Shown: piece after piece, positions 10,966 through 22,934 of the stretch
Layout: each line of letters opens with the position of its first letter
Numbering within the stretch: position 1 is the first letter of the stretch
Assembly: GCF_001638985.1 (NCBI RefSeq)
Contig: NW_017265136.1
Coordinates: 1,074,726-1,138,725 of the forward strand
DNA from: Phycomyces blakesleeanus NRRL 1555(-)
Taxonomy: Eukaryota > Mucoromycota > Mucoromycetes > Mucorales > Phycomycetaceae
Reading direction: 5' to 3'
DNA length: 64,000 bases
Translations under genes and position numbers: made by a program
The notes under the pieces: model-generated
Told to the model about the DNA's origin: nothing
The model's database searches: none
The model's input: only the letters and a program-made list of their open reading frames with translations

Positions 10966-13900
10966 ATGGCTCAAAGAAAATCTTTTTTCACGGTGTTAAC
11001 GTAAGAAATAACGAAGAATCCTAGCCATGGCTCAGAAACCAGCACGCCTAATTCATACTTCATTTTGTATATCCACAAAGGGAGATGTATCCATCCTGTT
11101 ATCAATCGACAGAAATAAGTGATATCAAGCCACGAATAACAATCGTCAATACAGGCAAGCTATATATGATGCCTCTGATCAACCATATAATCAAGGGAGA
11201 TAAACATCCTGATGCTCTTCTTATTTCTTTATTCTTTGCTTACAATTTATCTACAACTTTTATTAGACAATCTCTACTTTGACATTACGCAAACCATTCA
11301 TCTCTGCTTTGAAAAGATAGAGCTTACAAATATTGATCCAAAGACATTTAAAGATGAAGTTATGGAAGCAGTGTTTTCAAAGATAGAGGAGGCAGTTGAT
11401 CACATTCACCCAAGAAGGTTGATTTTTATTGCATTTGACGGCATACCTCCAGCCATAAAACTACAAAAACAGATATATACCAGAACATCAAAAAATAGAC
11501 TTTTTGAGAGACCGTCTGACAAAGAGTATAGTAAAAAATATGACAAAAATCTTATTACACCTGGTAATATACATATAAATAATTATGATAAGAACAATAT
11601 AGGGAGAGTAGAAATCACTACTAACACTATCTAATAAATACACCATGAATATCAAAGGAACTAGTTTTATGGAAAAGCTAGGAGATTACATTCGTTATCG
11701 ATTGTCTGAAAAACTGACATATAACGACCACTGGGAAGATATCAGGATCTTGCTTTCTGATACACACATGCCTGGTACAGGTGAATGGAAGATCATGTCG
11801 TATATCCGATCGCTTGAAGTTCCACCCCCAGGATCGCCTGAGCTGCGACACATGATATGGGGAAGCGACAGAAATCTTATTCTGATGGGACTATTATGCG
11901 AAGACAGCAATATATTATTTACTGAGGGTATTACTTATACAGAGGAAGAGTAAGTTTCTCTCTCTCTCTCTCTTTTGTAATATTTAGCAAAAGGCTATAC
12001 ATAGATTCACGTCTTCCCTGTCAGAACTCCTAGGAATATCTTTAAGGTAGTGCACGCGGGTACCTTGCGAGAAGCAATCGAAAAAGAATACGCCTTCTTG
12101 AAGGCACAAGACGGGTTCGAATACGACACTTACTCTCTTATAAGAGACTATGTTTTGCTAAACGTAATTATGGGAACTTCTTTTTTACGGTACCCACGAA
12201 GTTTGAATCGTTTATCTGAATCAATGAAAGTTGTCCTGGATGCCTACAAAAACTTTTTATTGGAATCTAACGGTCATTTGTATGAAAACCAAACTATCAA
12301 CCACAATCGGCTTGGATTTTTTTTTGAAAAGTTACTTATACCTATGAGAGATCTTTATTCTGCTGAAAAAGCCAATGATATAATTCAAGAATTTAAAAAA
12401 TTCAATATAAATAGTATAAGTACAGGTACCATTTCCAGAACTGAACAGGTAATTTTTAAAAAATAATAATAATAGTAATAATAATATTTAAACCAACTTT
12501 ACAAGCTAGCACTCACAAAATGCTTTAAACCATACGAATAGATTAAAAGCTCACAAAAGACCAGAGAGCGTAAAATTATGGCAGAAGAGTATATAAGAGG
12601 AATTCACTGGACTATGGAATACTTTCAATCCAATATCGTTTCATGGACTTGGTATTATCCTTTCTACCGTTTGACTCCTGCAATTTTTGAGCTGATCGAA
12701 ATACAAGACCTTGAAGTTCCGATATTTGATCTGGGAGAACCAATGAATATATACGTCTACATTCAAAAAGTTTTTCCTGATTTCAACGTACTTGTTGATC
12801 AACTTGCCTCTGAGGTACTTTAAAGAGGGAAATAAAGCCGCTTTTCTATTTTGGAAAGAAGTCTAGATTACTTATATTTATCTTGTACCCTTATCTATAA
12901 AATAGTCCAAACTAAAAGGTCAATCTCCTTCAGAAACCGTTCAGCAGTACACTCTGCAAAATTCTACAATGGATTCCGCCTCAATCCCCTCTCGGGATCC
13001 AAGTAATCATCATTTATTCTCTTCGGGTGAGCAGAGAATAATATCCAATGAAGGCTACGAAAGTATCATGCTGTTTCCAAAAAACAATTTTATGGTCAAA
13101 GACATTATACTGAAAGGCAGAAATAATAACATCAATGAGACCTCGAGTACAAGTACTACAATTACTGCGCCTACTATCAGTATCAAGTATGCATTTGTGT
13201 ACGGATCAACCCTACACGGAAATTGGGTGTACGATACTCTGTCTCACGAAGTTGACGACGGTCTGACAGTCAGAATGAATACCTACCTCGATAAATATGC
13301 TTTGAAGGAGCCTGTACTTATATTTGATGAATCAAGCGTAAAAGAATGCAACATTCCTTTAATAAGTAGTACCGCCCTTGCAAATTCCCTGAGGGTTCAT
13401 GAAGAAGTGGTAAAACACCTTTCGACAGACTTTTACATTACCCAGTCTCAGAATATTGTGCTTAACATTGGACTCCAATTCGGGGATAACGACGGATACA
13501 CATTTATGGCAAACCAAGAACTATGCCTTTACTTTCAAGAGGCAGCGGATCTGCTTGAAAGTTATCTTAAACAGTTTCCTCGCTTGGCATTCTTTGTACA
13601 AAAACTGATATTTAGTGGTAAAGTTTTCAGTTGAATAATAGATTATCTTGAAAACTAACAGAACATACACACGCACATTATAATCATCAAATTTTTATTA
13701 TAAGAGGTCACTCCTATGCCTACATACACCTGGGATGATAGTACCCCGTACTCTGTCAAAACTGTATATGATTGGGTTAATTCAAAAAGATATTATAAGA
13801 AGAGAAGTCCAACGCCTTTCGAAAATGCAAGTAATAGATTAGTATTGTTTTTACTGTTATTTTGATATACGTACAGTCTAGTTTGTCTTGTAACATACAT

Positions 13901-14236
13901 ACGCAAAACAAACTAACCTGTGAATATTCTTAGCTCACATTAAAGATTAATGAAAAGGCAATCGAGCGCACAAAAAAAATTAACAGTGAAGTTTCCTTGG
14001 AAACAGTAGTCTACAATATTCCTCAATCGGCAATTGTCTCTCTTAAGAAATTTAAAGAGATCCACGGTACCAAAGAACTTATGATCGGGGACAGATGTGT
14101 TTGTGTTGACAGACGTGAGAAAAACATCTTCCTTTTTGGTAAGAAAGGAACAGTTGTTGGAATGCGCAACACCAAAAAGGTCAGGGTCAAGTTTGATGAA
14201 GACCTTTTCAAAGCAAGGTATGGCAAGAATATTTGA
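10966..14236 (+). CDS. Xrn1-family 5'-3' exoribonuclease paralog, active site degraded
   Basis: Predicted exons 10966-11000, 11081-11154, 11267-11563, 11658-11949, 12025-12448, 12542-12814, 12945-13617, 13705-13841 and 13934-14236 give 835 residues. The N-terminus (SFFTVLTEMYPSC) matches the Xrn1 FFRWLSERYP start. DNLYFDITQTIH keeps the Asp equivalent to D35, and FIAFDGIPP that of D86. The glutamate motif PGEGEHKIM reads PGTGEWKIM (Thr176, Glu178), GLDADLIML reads GSDRNLILM (Asp206, Asn208), and GNDFLP reads GTSFLR. So at least three metal-binding acids are replaced. Family helices (LREAIEKEY, IRGIHWTMEYF, SWTWYYPFYRL) and a KOW/SH3-like segment (IGDRCVCVDRR, GTVVGM) are present. The protein ends soon after this, far shorter than Xrn1 (about 1500 residues). 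One intron, 11155-11266, has a GC donor. The exon 8 donor (13842) is the least certain boundary. Confidence 0.85.
11155..11266 (+). other. Predicted GC-AG intron in the Xrn1-like gene
   Basis: The donor is CAG|GCAAGC and the acceptor TTATTAG|AC. Joining the exons in phase 1 rebuilds Asp in NTDNLYFD, exactly where the family has DNLYLD. No GT donor nearby gives that junction. GC-AG introns are an established minor class of U2-type introns. Confidence 0.7.
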
Positions 14237-16874
14237 TCCAAAAAAAAAAGAAGGAAAGAAGAAGCTAAAAGTTTGGAACAAAACATAAAAAAAAACTGTT
14301 TTGTGTATTGTATAAATAGAGAGGATCAGATAGGAGCTATAATAGACATTCGAAATTTGTTGAATCTTTCCTAGTCGTATATCCTCCTTTTATTGCTACC
14401 GTGGTACGGCATTATGAATTTGCTACTACAATATATACATCTTTATGTATTCTTTGCTTATATTTATAAAACTAGCATACAATCTCAACGTCTACACTTT
14501 GCTGGTAAATCAATCTTACTGATGGTAATAATTAGGCTATAAACGTAAAATAACTCCAATGCAAAGGTGAGTACAATAGGTCAAAAGTATCATCATGTAA
14601 CCTGTGGTGTATGCACCACAATTTAGTGAAATACAAGCTCAATACTTTAGAGACGAATGTGAGATATATAGCCATATTCATCTTCTTGAATGATCCAAAA
14701 AAAAAATCCATAAATATGAGCTAAAAAGTGATGTTGCCATAAAATATCTATGTGTTTTTTTCTTTCTTTAAAAAACCAGATGGAAAACCGTAGCATAGAT
14801 CATTTTTGTTGAAGTAGTGTTTTATACACTAAGAAGACAAGGGAGGGATACAATATTCAAAACAATATTTTGTGTGCGTATGGGTTAATTTTTAAGGTTA
14901 TTTAGCTTATACAAATCATCACCAATGGGTTGTAAGAAATGGTCACCATAGCAACTTGTGCATTTGTTTCAATGGCCTCATAATATTCTCTATCATTTAT
15001 TTCTCCTCGCCCTCGTCCACTTTATTCTTTCTTTCTATTGGTCAACCTATATAATATCCAATAAGCGATACTTTATGCTCTCACTATATCTAAAAAAGAA
15101 ATCCCATAATTGATGACAGAGACAACTTTGCTTGGCAAAAAGATTCCTTTATTCATGTATTTATTTACTTGTCTGTATGTCTGGCTATTTGTTTGTTGAT
15201 ATCCCACTGTTGGAATTGAGTTTAATAATAAATAAATATAAAAGGATCACATTGGTATCAAGATATACAAAGTACTTTTTTTTTAAGTGCAGGCAAATGT
15301 ATTAAATACCTTGCCATGTTTTATAGAGAGCTAAATGTTACTAAAAAGAAGGACTGTTATGGTAGATTCATTTCGTAAGGAGCCATTCGTATCAATTGCA
15401 ATCCAGCATCATTGATTAATAGATGTGAGGATCTCAATTTCTTTAACCACATTTCATAAGAATATAAAACTCTTTTTTTTTTTGGTTTTGGTTTCACTCC
15501 TTATCTCGTAAGCTAGGTTTAAGAGATAGATAGATAGACATAAAAACAATGAAATACGACTGAGGGGTAGTCTTGACAAGGCGAATTTGACAGTTGAGCA
15601 GTGAAAATTAGTTGTCTTGGTCAGTTTAGTCCGAAATTCAACTAGTTAGTAACAATGGGATAGTCAGGGTAATCAGAAAGAAATGGATTAGAGTTGTAAA
15701 AAACAAAAAGCCTCTTAAAATTGTCAGTACAAACAGGCTTGGCAAGGTTTCTGGGTGGGGAGTAAGGATTTTGTCCGTTTAGTGAGATTTTTAAAATAGA
15801 ACATTGACCTAGGCAAGTACTCTGATTGTTTGACCGGCGATACACTTCCTTCTTTGATCAAATGAACTATCCACAGAGAAAAAGTCAGTCTTTGCTCGAA
15901 AAGCAAGGCGTTTCATACAATATGGTAGTAAGAAAAAGAGGTGTCTCCCATGAAGATATCTGATTTTTTGGTATGTCTAAAGAGCCCAGGATCTCAATTA
16001 TACTGAGCACATTTGAGTACATCCTTGGTAGCTAGTACATCAAATAAAGTTCAAGAGATAATATCCAACAAAGGCGACACAACCAAACATTAATTAGACT
16101 TTTACATCTTCTTTTATTAACAAACATACCCATATGTATATATGCATTGGACTGTGGCTAGTTTTTTGTTATACTAAGCACTTTATTATCTTTGAATATT
16201 ACTGAAAAATCAAAGGTATAATCATTCGAAAATGGACCACTTTAGCTTTTTGTATTTGAATATGTTTTTGGCTCTTTCTGGGAGACTTCTCGCTGAAAAT
16301 TGGCCATTGTTTTTGACGCCGATCCAGGTTGTCATTTTCATAAAACCGATTTGATATCTATTCATTTATTGATTGTCTTGGATCATTAAAATAAATTTGA
16401 ATTAAATAAGGGCTGTCTGTGATATTAAAGCAATATATTGATTGCATACATAATGAAAATAAGGATAGCTATCTATCTATTTACTTTGGATATGTATATG
16501 TATATATAGCATCAAGAAAATTTATAACAATGAATATCTTTTATGATAATTACAGCTACTTCTCCTACTGAAACTAATAATAATAGTAATAATAATTGAA
16601 TTATGATTGCTTGACCTTAAAAGCCTGAATGTCTTTAAGATGTGTGGTTTTGGCATCAATATTAAAGTCAAATATAAGATAAGTGAGTTGAAACATAGTA
16701 TCTTATCAGCCAATCTTGTGAAGGGCAAAAAGCAGAAAAGCTTAAAATTAAAATAATATCCACGACAGGACAGTGTGGGTTTTGATTCAATAAATAAACC
16801 AACCAGTCGGAATAGATTTTATTTATTTATTTTCTTTCTTCCTTCTTTTTTTCTTCTTCTTTTAAACGCACATC
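14237..16874. other. Intergenic, no gene seen
   Basis: About 2.6 kb of AT-rich DNA between the Xrn1-like gene and the Stc1-domain gene. A short open frame starts with ATG at 16231 and reads about 30 residues up to CAG|GTTGTC (16329). It has no recognised family and may be a mobile-element remnant or chance. The minus-strand frames near 15642-15906 are unsupported. Confidence 0.5.
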
Positions 16875-17654
16875 ATGAGTCGTCAAGGTCCTGCAGGAAA
16901 ATTCCGCATTCAACCGGCTTTCCAGGATGGATATGGCACTCAGGGTGCTAATGGTACGCACTTATATTCGCTGTTTTGTCTTTTGTGATATTAAACACTC
17001 ATTTCATTCTTATTTATGCATAGATCAATCGCCCAAGTTGAAATCATTAAGATGTGTCTTTTGTAGCATTGTACGATTGAATGATCTAGAATATTAATAA
17101 TAAAAGCTTTAATTACTGATCACTGATTACTGATTACTGACTCTGGACTCTGAATCTAGGACAAGCCTCTAGATGCCTTTTCCCAGACACAGATCCAAAA
17201 GGCAACATTCAATCGTAAGTAATATCAAGAATCTAATTCAAAGCTCGCGTCTAATACGAATCTAAATGAAACCAAACAACACTTGCGCGTTTTCTTCTTT
17301 GGTTTATTGTAGCCTATGCCCCTCCTAGTTACAACAAGGGAACAAAGGCAAAACAGATCTCATGCAAACAGTGCACTGCATCAGTCAATAGCACATTGAC
17401 TTGCATGACCTGCACAAAGACAAAACCTCTTGAATCGTTTGCCAAGGTAAATATAGATTCTTCTTTTTATAAAATAATAATAATAAGTAGTTAATAAATA
17501 CATTTTTGTTCCTTTGTAAAAAAAAAAATAGGTTCAGAGAAAGCATGCTGAAAAGGCCCGTTGCTTAAAGTGTATGAAGAAGCGTGAAGAAGAAGATCTC
17601 GATGACTCTGAGTATGATTCTGATGACGACTCAGATCCTTATGGCCCAATGTAA
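16875..17654 (+). CDS. Stc1-domain zinc-binding protein
   Basis: Predicted exons 16875-16953, 17024-17070, 17160-17214, 17313-17446 and 17532-17654 give 145 residues with all phases consistent. There are four CxxC pairs (Cys37/40, 78/81, 91/94, 116/119). Two half-repeats share the pattern CxxC...KPL[DE]xF: CVFCSIDKPLDAFSQ (37-51) and CMTCTKTKPLESFAK (91-105). The final CxxC lies in KARCLKCMKKREEED, and the tail is acidic (EYDSDDDSDPYGPM). This fits the fungal Stc1 domain. In fission yeast Stc1 links the RNAi machinery to the CLRC histone methyltransferase complex; here only the domain is evident, so that role is inference. It could instead be a LIM-like zinc protein of other function. Confidence 0.72.
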
Positions 17655-18977
17655 CCTGCTGAAATCTTCCAAAGGACCGTATAAATATTTATTGGGCTTT
17701 CTCAAAATAAATTTAAAGAAAAAAAAACAAGGAAAAAGTAGTAATAGTGATAGTAATAGTAGTACTTTTTCTTCTTCTTTATGATGCAGTCAAATATAAT
17801 GAGGCAAGTCAAGATATTGACTTTACTGATATATATATATTATGTAAATATAAAATAAACTAATAATAGTTCATATAACATATCATATCAGTTTTACTTG
17901 CTTTACTTGACTTTGTTGATATAGATCCCTTTTGTTTGTTTGTTTGTTTTTAAAAGGAACAACACATAAGGAATCATTAATGGACCATTATAAACCCTAG
18001 TCAGTCAATCAATAAGAGTAGGACTTGATTTTTACACCTGTTTTTCAGAAGAATCTTATGGGGACTAAGAAAAGAAATATAGAGATAATCTACATGAATG
18101 AAATATTACCCATGATCCTAACCCAATTAATCCTCACTATTTTGAATAGCTTTGAAGTAACACCTAAATCAAGTCAAATCGAAACGTAAAAAACAATTAT
18201 AAAATATAAATACGTGGTTCTGAAATATTATTACATTCAGGAGATGATTTTGAAACAAAATAATAATAATTTTTTTTTTTAATTGGTTCAATCGATACAT
18301 CTTGAAAGTTACTTATTGGAATTTCGTCATCTGTTACATGAGTTTAACTTGTACAAAATAATAAAAATAAAAATAAATTCTACATAAAGGAGGAACATCA
18401 GAGAGTTTAATTTTAAAAGATTGGACTGACCTGTAATTAAATACCAAACATCACAGCATATTTTCAAAGACAAATATAAATATAAATATATTTTAGTTTA
18501 TATCAAGCAACCACTTGTGCCTTTAGTATACTATATATGTATGTGTGTATGTGTACCTTTTAGATTATTATGTAAAAGTACTTGCTTACATATCTATAAT
18601 AGGGTCTTTTTTGCCCTGCTGCTACTGCTATTACTACTACTATTGTTGTTGTTACTGACAAAGACAAAAAGGAAATTCCTTTTACACTTATAAACCACTA
18701 TTTTCATTTATGCTTATTTAATATAGTTGCCTAATTTTTAGAACTTTTTACTTTCCCATAGTCATCAAAAAACTGCATGACTTTAAAGAAGTAATGTTTC
18801 TCTATTATTCTTAACCCCATTATTAGATAATGAGCAAATGAGCAAAAACAAAAAACGAAAACCAAAAATGGACATTCGTCATAATGAAATAATATATATA
18901 TATATATTACTTTATGTATATAGGTTTATATGTATATATGTATATTGACAGTAATTCTAGTATATTAGCTTGTGAGC
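17655..18977. other. Convergent 3' spacer, no gene seen
   Basis: AT-rich DNA between two convergent genes (Stc1-domain on plus, coiled-coil on minus). It has simple repeats such as TTTG units near 17932-17950, AT runs near 18893-18907 and trinucleotide CTG/CTA units near 18618-18650. No reading frame is supported. Confidence 0.5.
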
Positions 18978-21900
18978 TTAATTACTACCTAGCCAGCTAG
19001 TTGAAAAATGTCCGCCAACTTTCCAATCACTTGCTCGTTCAGATGCCGAGGTCTGTGGTACAGTTCCATCGTAATTGATCGCAGAAGCCCCAGATGGAGT
19101 CAATCTCAAAGGGCTCTTCTGTCGTTGTCCCGATTCTCGTCCCAAGGAAGGAACCTGCCTTACCTTTGCCTTTCGGTCTGTACCAGTGCTTTGAGATGCC
19201 CTGATGACAGGGTAGGGAACTCGGTGAGAGAGCTTTTCTGCTGTTAGTGGCGACGATCGTGGATAACTCGACGCCGGTCCATAGCGACTCGTACTGCTCT
19301 TGACTCGTCTAATGTCCATTCCCTGTCGCTCCTTCTCCATCGTAGATGACGGCCTAGAATGATAACCGTCATTATGATCGTCTTGCAATGATGCATATGT
19401 AGCAGACAATCCATATGGTTTTCCCATAAATGTACTCTGTTCATGTGGATATTGAGGAGGTATGGATTCACAAGATATTGACCTTGAAATCGATTTAGAT
19501 ACCATTCTATCTGTCGGGTGGTGGGTTGCTTTTTGAAACACCTGAGCGAACCATGCTAGAGGGCCAGAGGGTGACTGGGCCATATTCGTTGTGGGTGTGC
19601 TTGCGGTCTTCTTCAACTTTTCACGCTTCTGGACAATCTCTTCCTCAACCTTTTGTCCATATTGCTCTACTTTTTTTACGTATTCTACCTGAAGCTCATT
19701 CATAGTCGAACGCAGCTGTCCCATTTCCTGGAGCAAGTCTTGAAAGAGCTGTAATATCGGAAAGAAGGCATTCAATGACTCGTTGTGGGTATTGTAGCTG
19801 ATCTCGTCCTGAACCCAAATAAATCGACTTGAAAGAGCACCCACGTCGGTCAGAATATTTTCAATAATCGAATTGCTCATACTGCTCAATTCAAATATAT
19901 CAAACGTCCGTCGTAAATTTCTGTTCAGAGCACGTATATCGGTGGCAATCAATCTTTGAAGTGTTTGGGATACATGCTCTTGTAGTTGGCTATATGGGGA
20001 TTTAGGTTCAGAGTCTTCTAATGACCGTCGTGGTGCCAATAGCTCAGTTGTAGTGAGTTGATCCATATCTTGTATACTCTATATTTTTTTTTATAAAAGA
20101 AGAATAGAAGAACAGTAAATCGTTTGCATTCTTGATTTGTTCTTTTCAAGTGCTTTATAACTACCTTTCTTTTTGGATTTTCTTCAAGACTCGGTGTGTC
20201 ACTCTGGCTGTTGTCAGTGTCATTAGCTGCTCTAAGTGATACAGCCTTTTCTTTACCCAAGATTTCCTTCTTGTTGCGACGTTCATGATAATGGTAATGG
20301 TGATGAATAATGGATCCAGCAGGAGAGGATGCCGAGGGTTTTGGAATAGGTCCTGTTTTTGTTCGAGCCACGTCTTTACCCTTTTTTGAAGGCGGGCAAC
20401 GTTCTTTGGCTGACATTGCATGGAAAGGATGTTGCTTAAGGTCTTTTTTAGGTTGGTTTTGTATGTCTGTTATCGGCGGCTGCTCTGCCAATCTTACTTC
20501 TCTGAGAGGTTTTGTCATTCGGCCTCCGTTTGTACGACCAAGAGCATGTAGAGAAGGTGCGCTTCTGGAAAGTAAAGCGAGATTGTCCGTATATATTGAA
20601 CTGGCCGTTACCTCCATAAATCTCGGTACACCATTACCACAATTCTCTCTTTGCTCTTCTCCTTCTTCGTCTCTATCAATACCATATATCTTGTTGTTGT
20701 ATGCTGCTGCTTCAATATGCGCTTCATTTAGTTGACCTCTACAATCCATAAGATCGGTCTTGAATTTGCTATTTGCAGAAGCCAGTTCTTTGACAAGGTC
20801 CAAAAGATGGTTCATATTTGACTGCTGCATCTCTGGAGTAATTGAGTTTATCACTGGTGCAATCTGTAATATAAGAATGTTGCAGATCATTTGGCCATAA
20901 TCATGATTATTATGGGAAAACATCAAAGCTTGTATGGTTACCTACCTTTACATCTTTATATGTGTCTTTCATGTCTTCTCTTCCTCTCATACGGTCATAT
21001 GCAATTGACATAGCCTCTTTTATACATTATATCGTGCGCATTAGACAAATATATTCATTACACCGATCAAACGAACCAACCAACCCATTAGCCAATAGGC
21101 TTACCAAATTTTATCATCAGTTTCTTCTGTTTTGACTCTAGCATCAGTTCACTCTTGCGTGTCACTGCAAGTTCCTGGTTGATGTCCTCTAACTAAGTAC
21201 AACAAAGACATATTATTATTGATATTGTTATTATTTCCTTTTTTTTAAAGCATAAAAAAAACTTTAATTTTATTAGTTACCTTGGCTCTTAATGATTCTT
21301 CTCTAATGTCGGATTGCCTGACCATGAATTTGAACACACGCAACTTCTCTACCTCGTTGCACTTCATCTCTAAATCTTTGGCCAACTGAGCGCATTTTGC
21401 ATTAGAGATCTCAAGATCAGACATTGTTTCCTTTAGTATCTGATTACACAAATTGTCATTAGTTAGTTTGTTAGTTAGTTTTCTTCATTTGACTGACGAT
21501 AATTATGACAAATAAAAATAAAGTAAAAATTCACCTTTTGTGATTTTTGGTGTTCCCATACTGTTTTTTTACATTCATGTAAAAGTTCTTGCTTTGAATT
21601 TTCGGATTCTTCAAGAGACTGCTCTAACCGTGCTACCTTTTCATGGGACACATCCAACTACAAAGTTGCATGATCGGTTACACAACGACCCTTTTTGTAA
21701 GACAGTTTTTCTCTTTTCTATTTCTCTTTTGTTTTATTTTACGAAACGTTTTTCTCGCACCTGACTTTGCAATGATTCTGTGACATGTGTAGCTTCGATA
21801 ACATAAGTCTCATGTTTCTCTAATAAGCTTTGACCGATTTCTTTTATATGTATATGTTTATATTTATATTTAATAACAAGAGGTCAATAATAGTAATCAC

Positions 21901-22463
21901 ATCATACAGCACAGCACAGCACAGCACAGCACAGCACAGCACAATACAATACAATACAATACAATACAATACAATACAATACAATACAATACAATACAAT
22001 ACAATACAAAATAGAAATATTTAAAAACAACTGACCCCTTTCTTTATTTTTTTTAAAAGAAGTACACCCACCCACCCACCCACACACACACACAAATAAA
22101 ATAAAAGAAATAATTGCCGGAAGTTAAAGAATGTTTTTGATTACCTGCTGCAAGTCTAGTGTCAGACTCAAGTTTCTTTATTGTTTTGTTCAAAATATCA
22201 AGACTATCACAGTCGTTCCGTCCACAACAATTGCATGTCTCGAGAAGATAAGAGACTGGAGAATTAGTATTGCCTAGACTACTTTTGTACAGCCATTCCT
22301 CAAGAGATTCTTTAATGGATGGTGGAAGTGGGTAATTGGCAGGAGTTGGATTAGAGATTTCAGTGTAAAGCATATCGTCTGAATTGTTCATAAAAGAAGG
22401 AGGTAAGGTTCTCGATCGGCTATTCACATGAGCGCGTGGCTTGTGGTTGTTTGTGAAGGACAT
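18978..22463 (-). CDS. Large coiled-coil protein of unknown function
   Basis: Predicted exons on the minus strand are 22145-22463, 21761-21840, 21535-21657, 21281-21439, 21105-21192, 20946-21016, 20165-20863 and 18978-20078, giving 879 residues with every phase matching. Near residue 80 there is a small cysteine cluster (CNCCGRNDC). It is followed by a long heptad-rich region across exons 1-5 (for example KVARLEQSLEESENSKQELL). The middle is polar and low-complexity with a His/Tyr stretch (IIHHHYHYHERRNKKE). A second helical region lies in the last exon (QTLQRLIATDIRALNRNLRR, then LQLFQDLLQEMGQLR), and the tail is Ser/Arg-rich. I do not recognise the family; the architecture suggests a structural scaffold such as a cytoskeletal or polarity factor, which is inference only. 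Intron 1 (21841-22144) carries long pentanucleotide repeats. Confidence 0.75.
21906..22009. repeat. Compound AGCAC / AATAC pentanucleotide array in an intron
   Basis: About eight AGCAC units pass directly into about thirteen AATAC units, all inside the first intron of the coiled-coil gene. The change of unit by point substitution within one array suggests replication-slippage growth from a mutated unit. Confidence 0.9.
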
Positions 22464-22934
22464 GAGCGCAATAAGCTCACTTTAATGGTTAGATAATTAA
22501 TAGCAACTTTGAAAGTTGGAATGGTTGGAATGATCGCATACAAGGGGGTGAAGTCTGCGTACAAGCTTTAAATGGAGAAGAAAGAAAAAATAACGGTTGT
22601 TCAAGAGAGTAAGAGAGAGAAAATCATAAAAAAAAAATTAAAAATTAAAAATTTAAAATAAAATAAAAATAAAATAAAATAAATTGGGATGTGTTGTCTG
22701 GGTGACGCACGTCTTTGCACGACTGTTCAAGCTAAAGCACACTCGACATCGCAGCCATAATTGTTATGTTGTTTTTAGGGGGCCAGAATGTTGCTGACCT
22801 AATCACGAGGTATATGCCCCGATCTAGTGTAAATTGGAGCCAAGCTAGACATTACACATTGAACGCGTTTGATTTTTTATTGTATTGTATTGTATTGTAT
22901 TGAATTCTTTATTTTTATTTTTATTTTTATTAGT
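22464..22934. other. Spacer between two minus-strand genes
   Basis: This holds the 5' flank of the coiled-coil gene and the 3' flank of the NADH dehydrogenase gene. It contains AAAAT/AAAT repeats near 22625-22685 and TATTG repeats near 22881-22900. No gene is seen. Confidence 0.5.
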
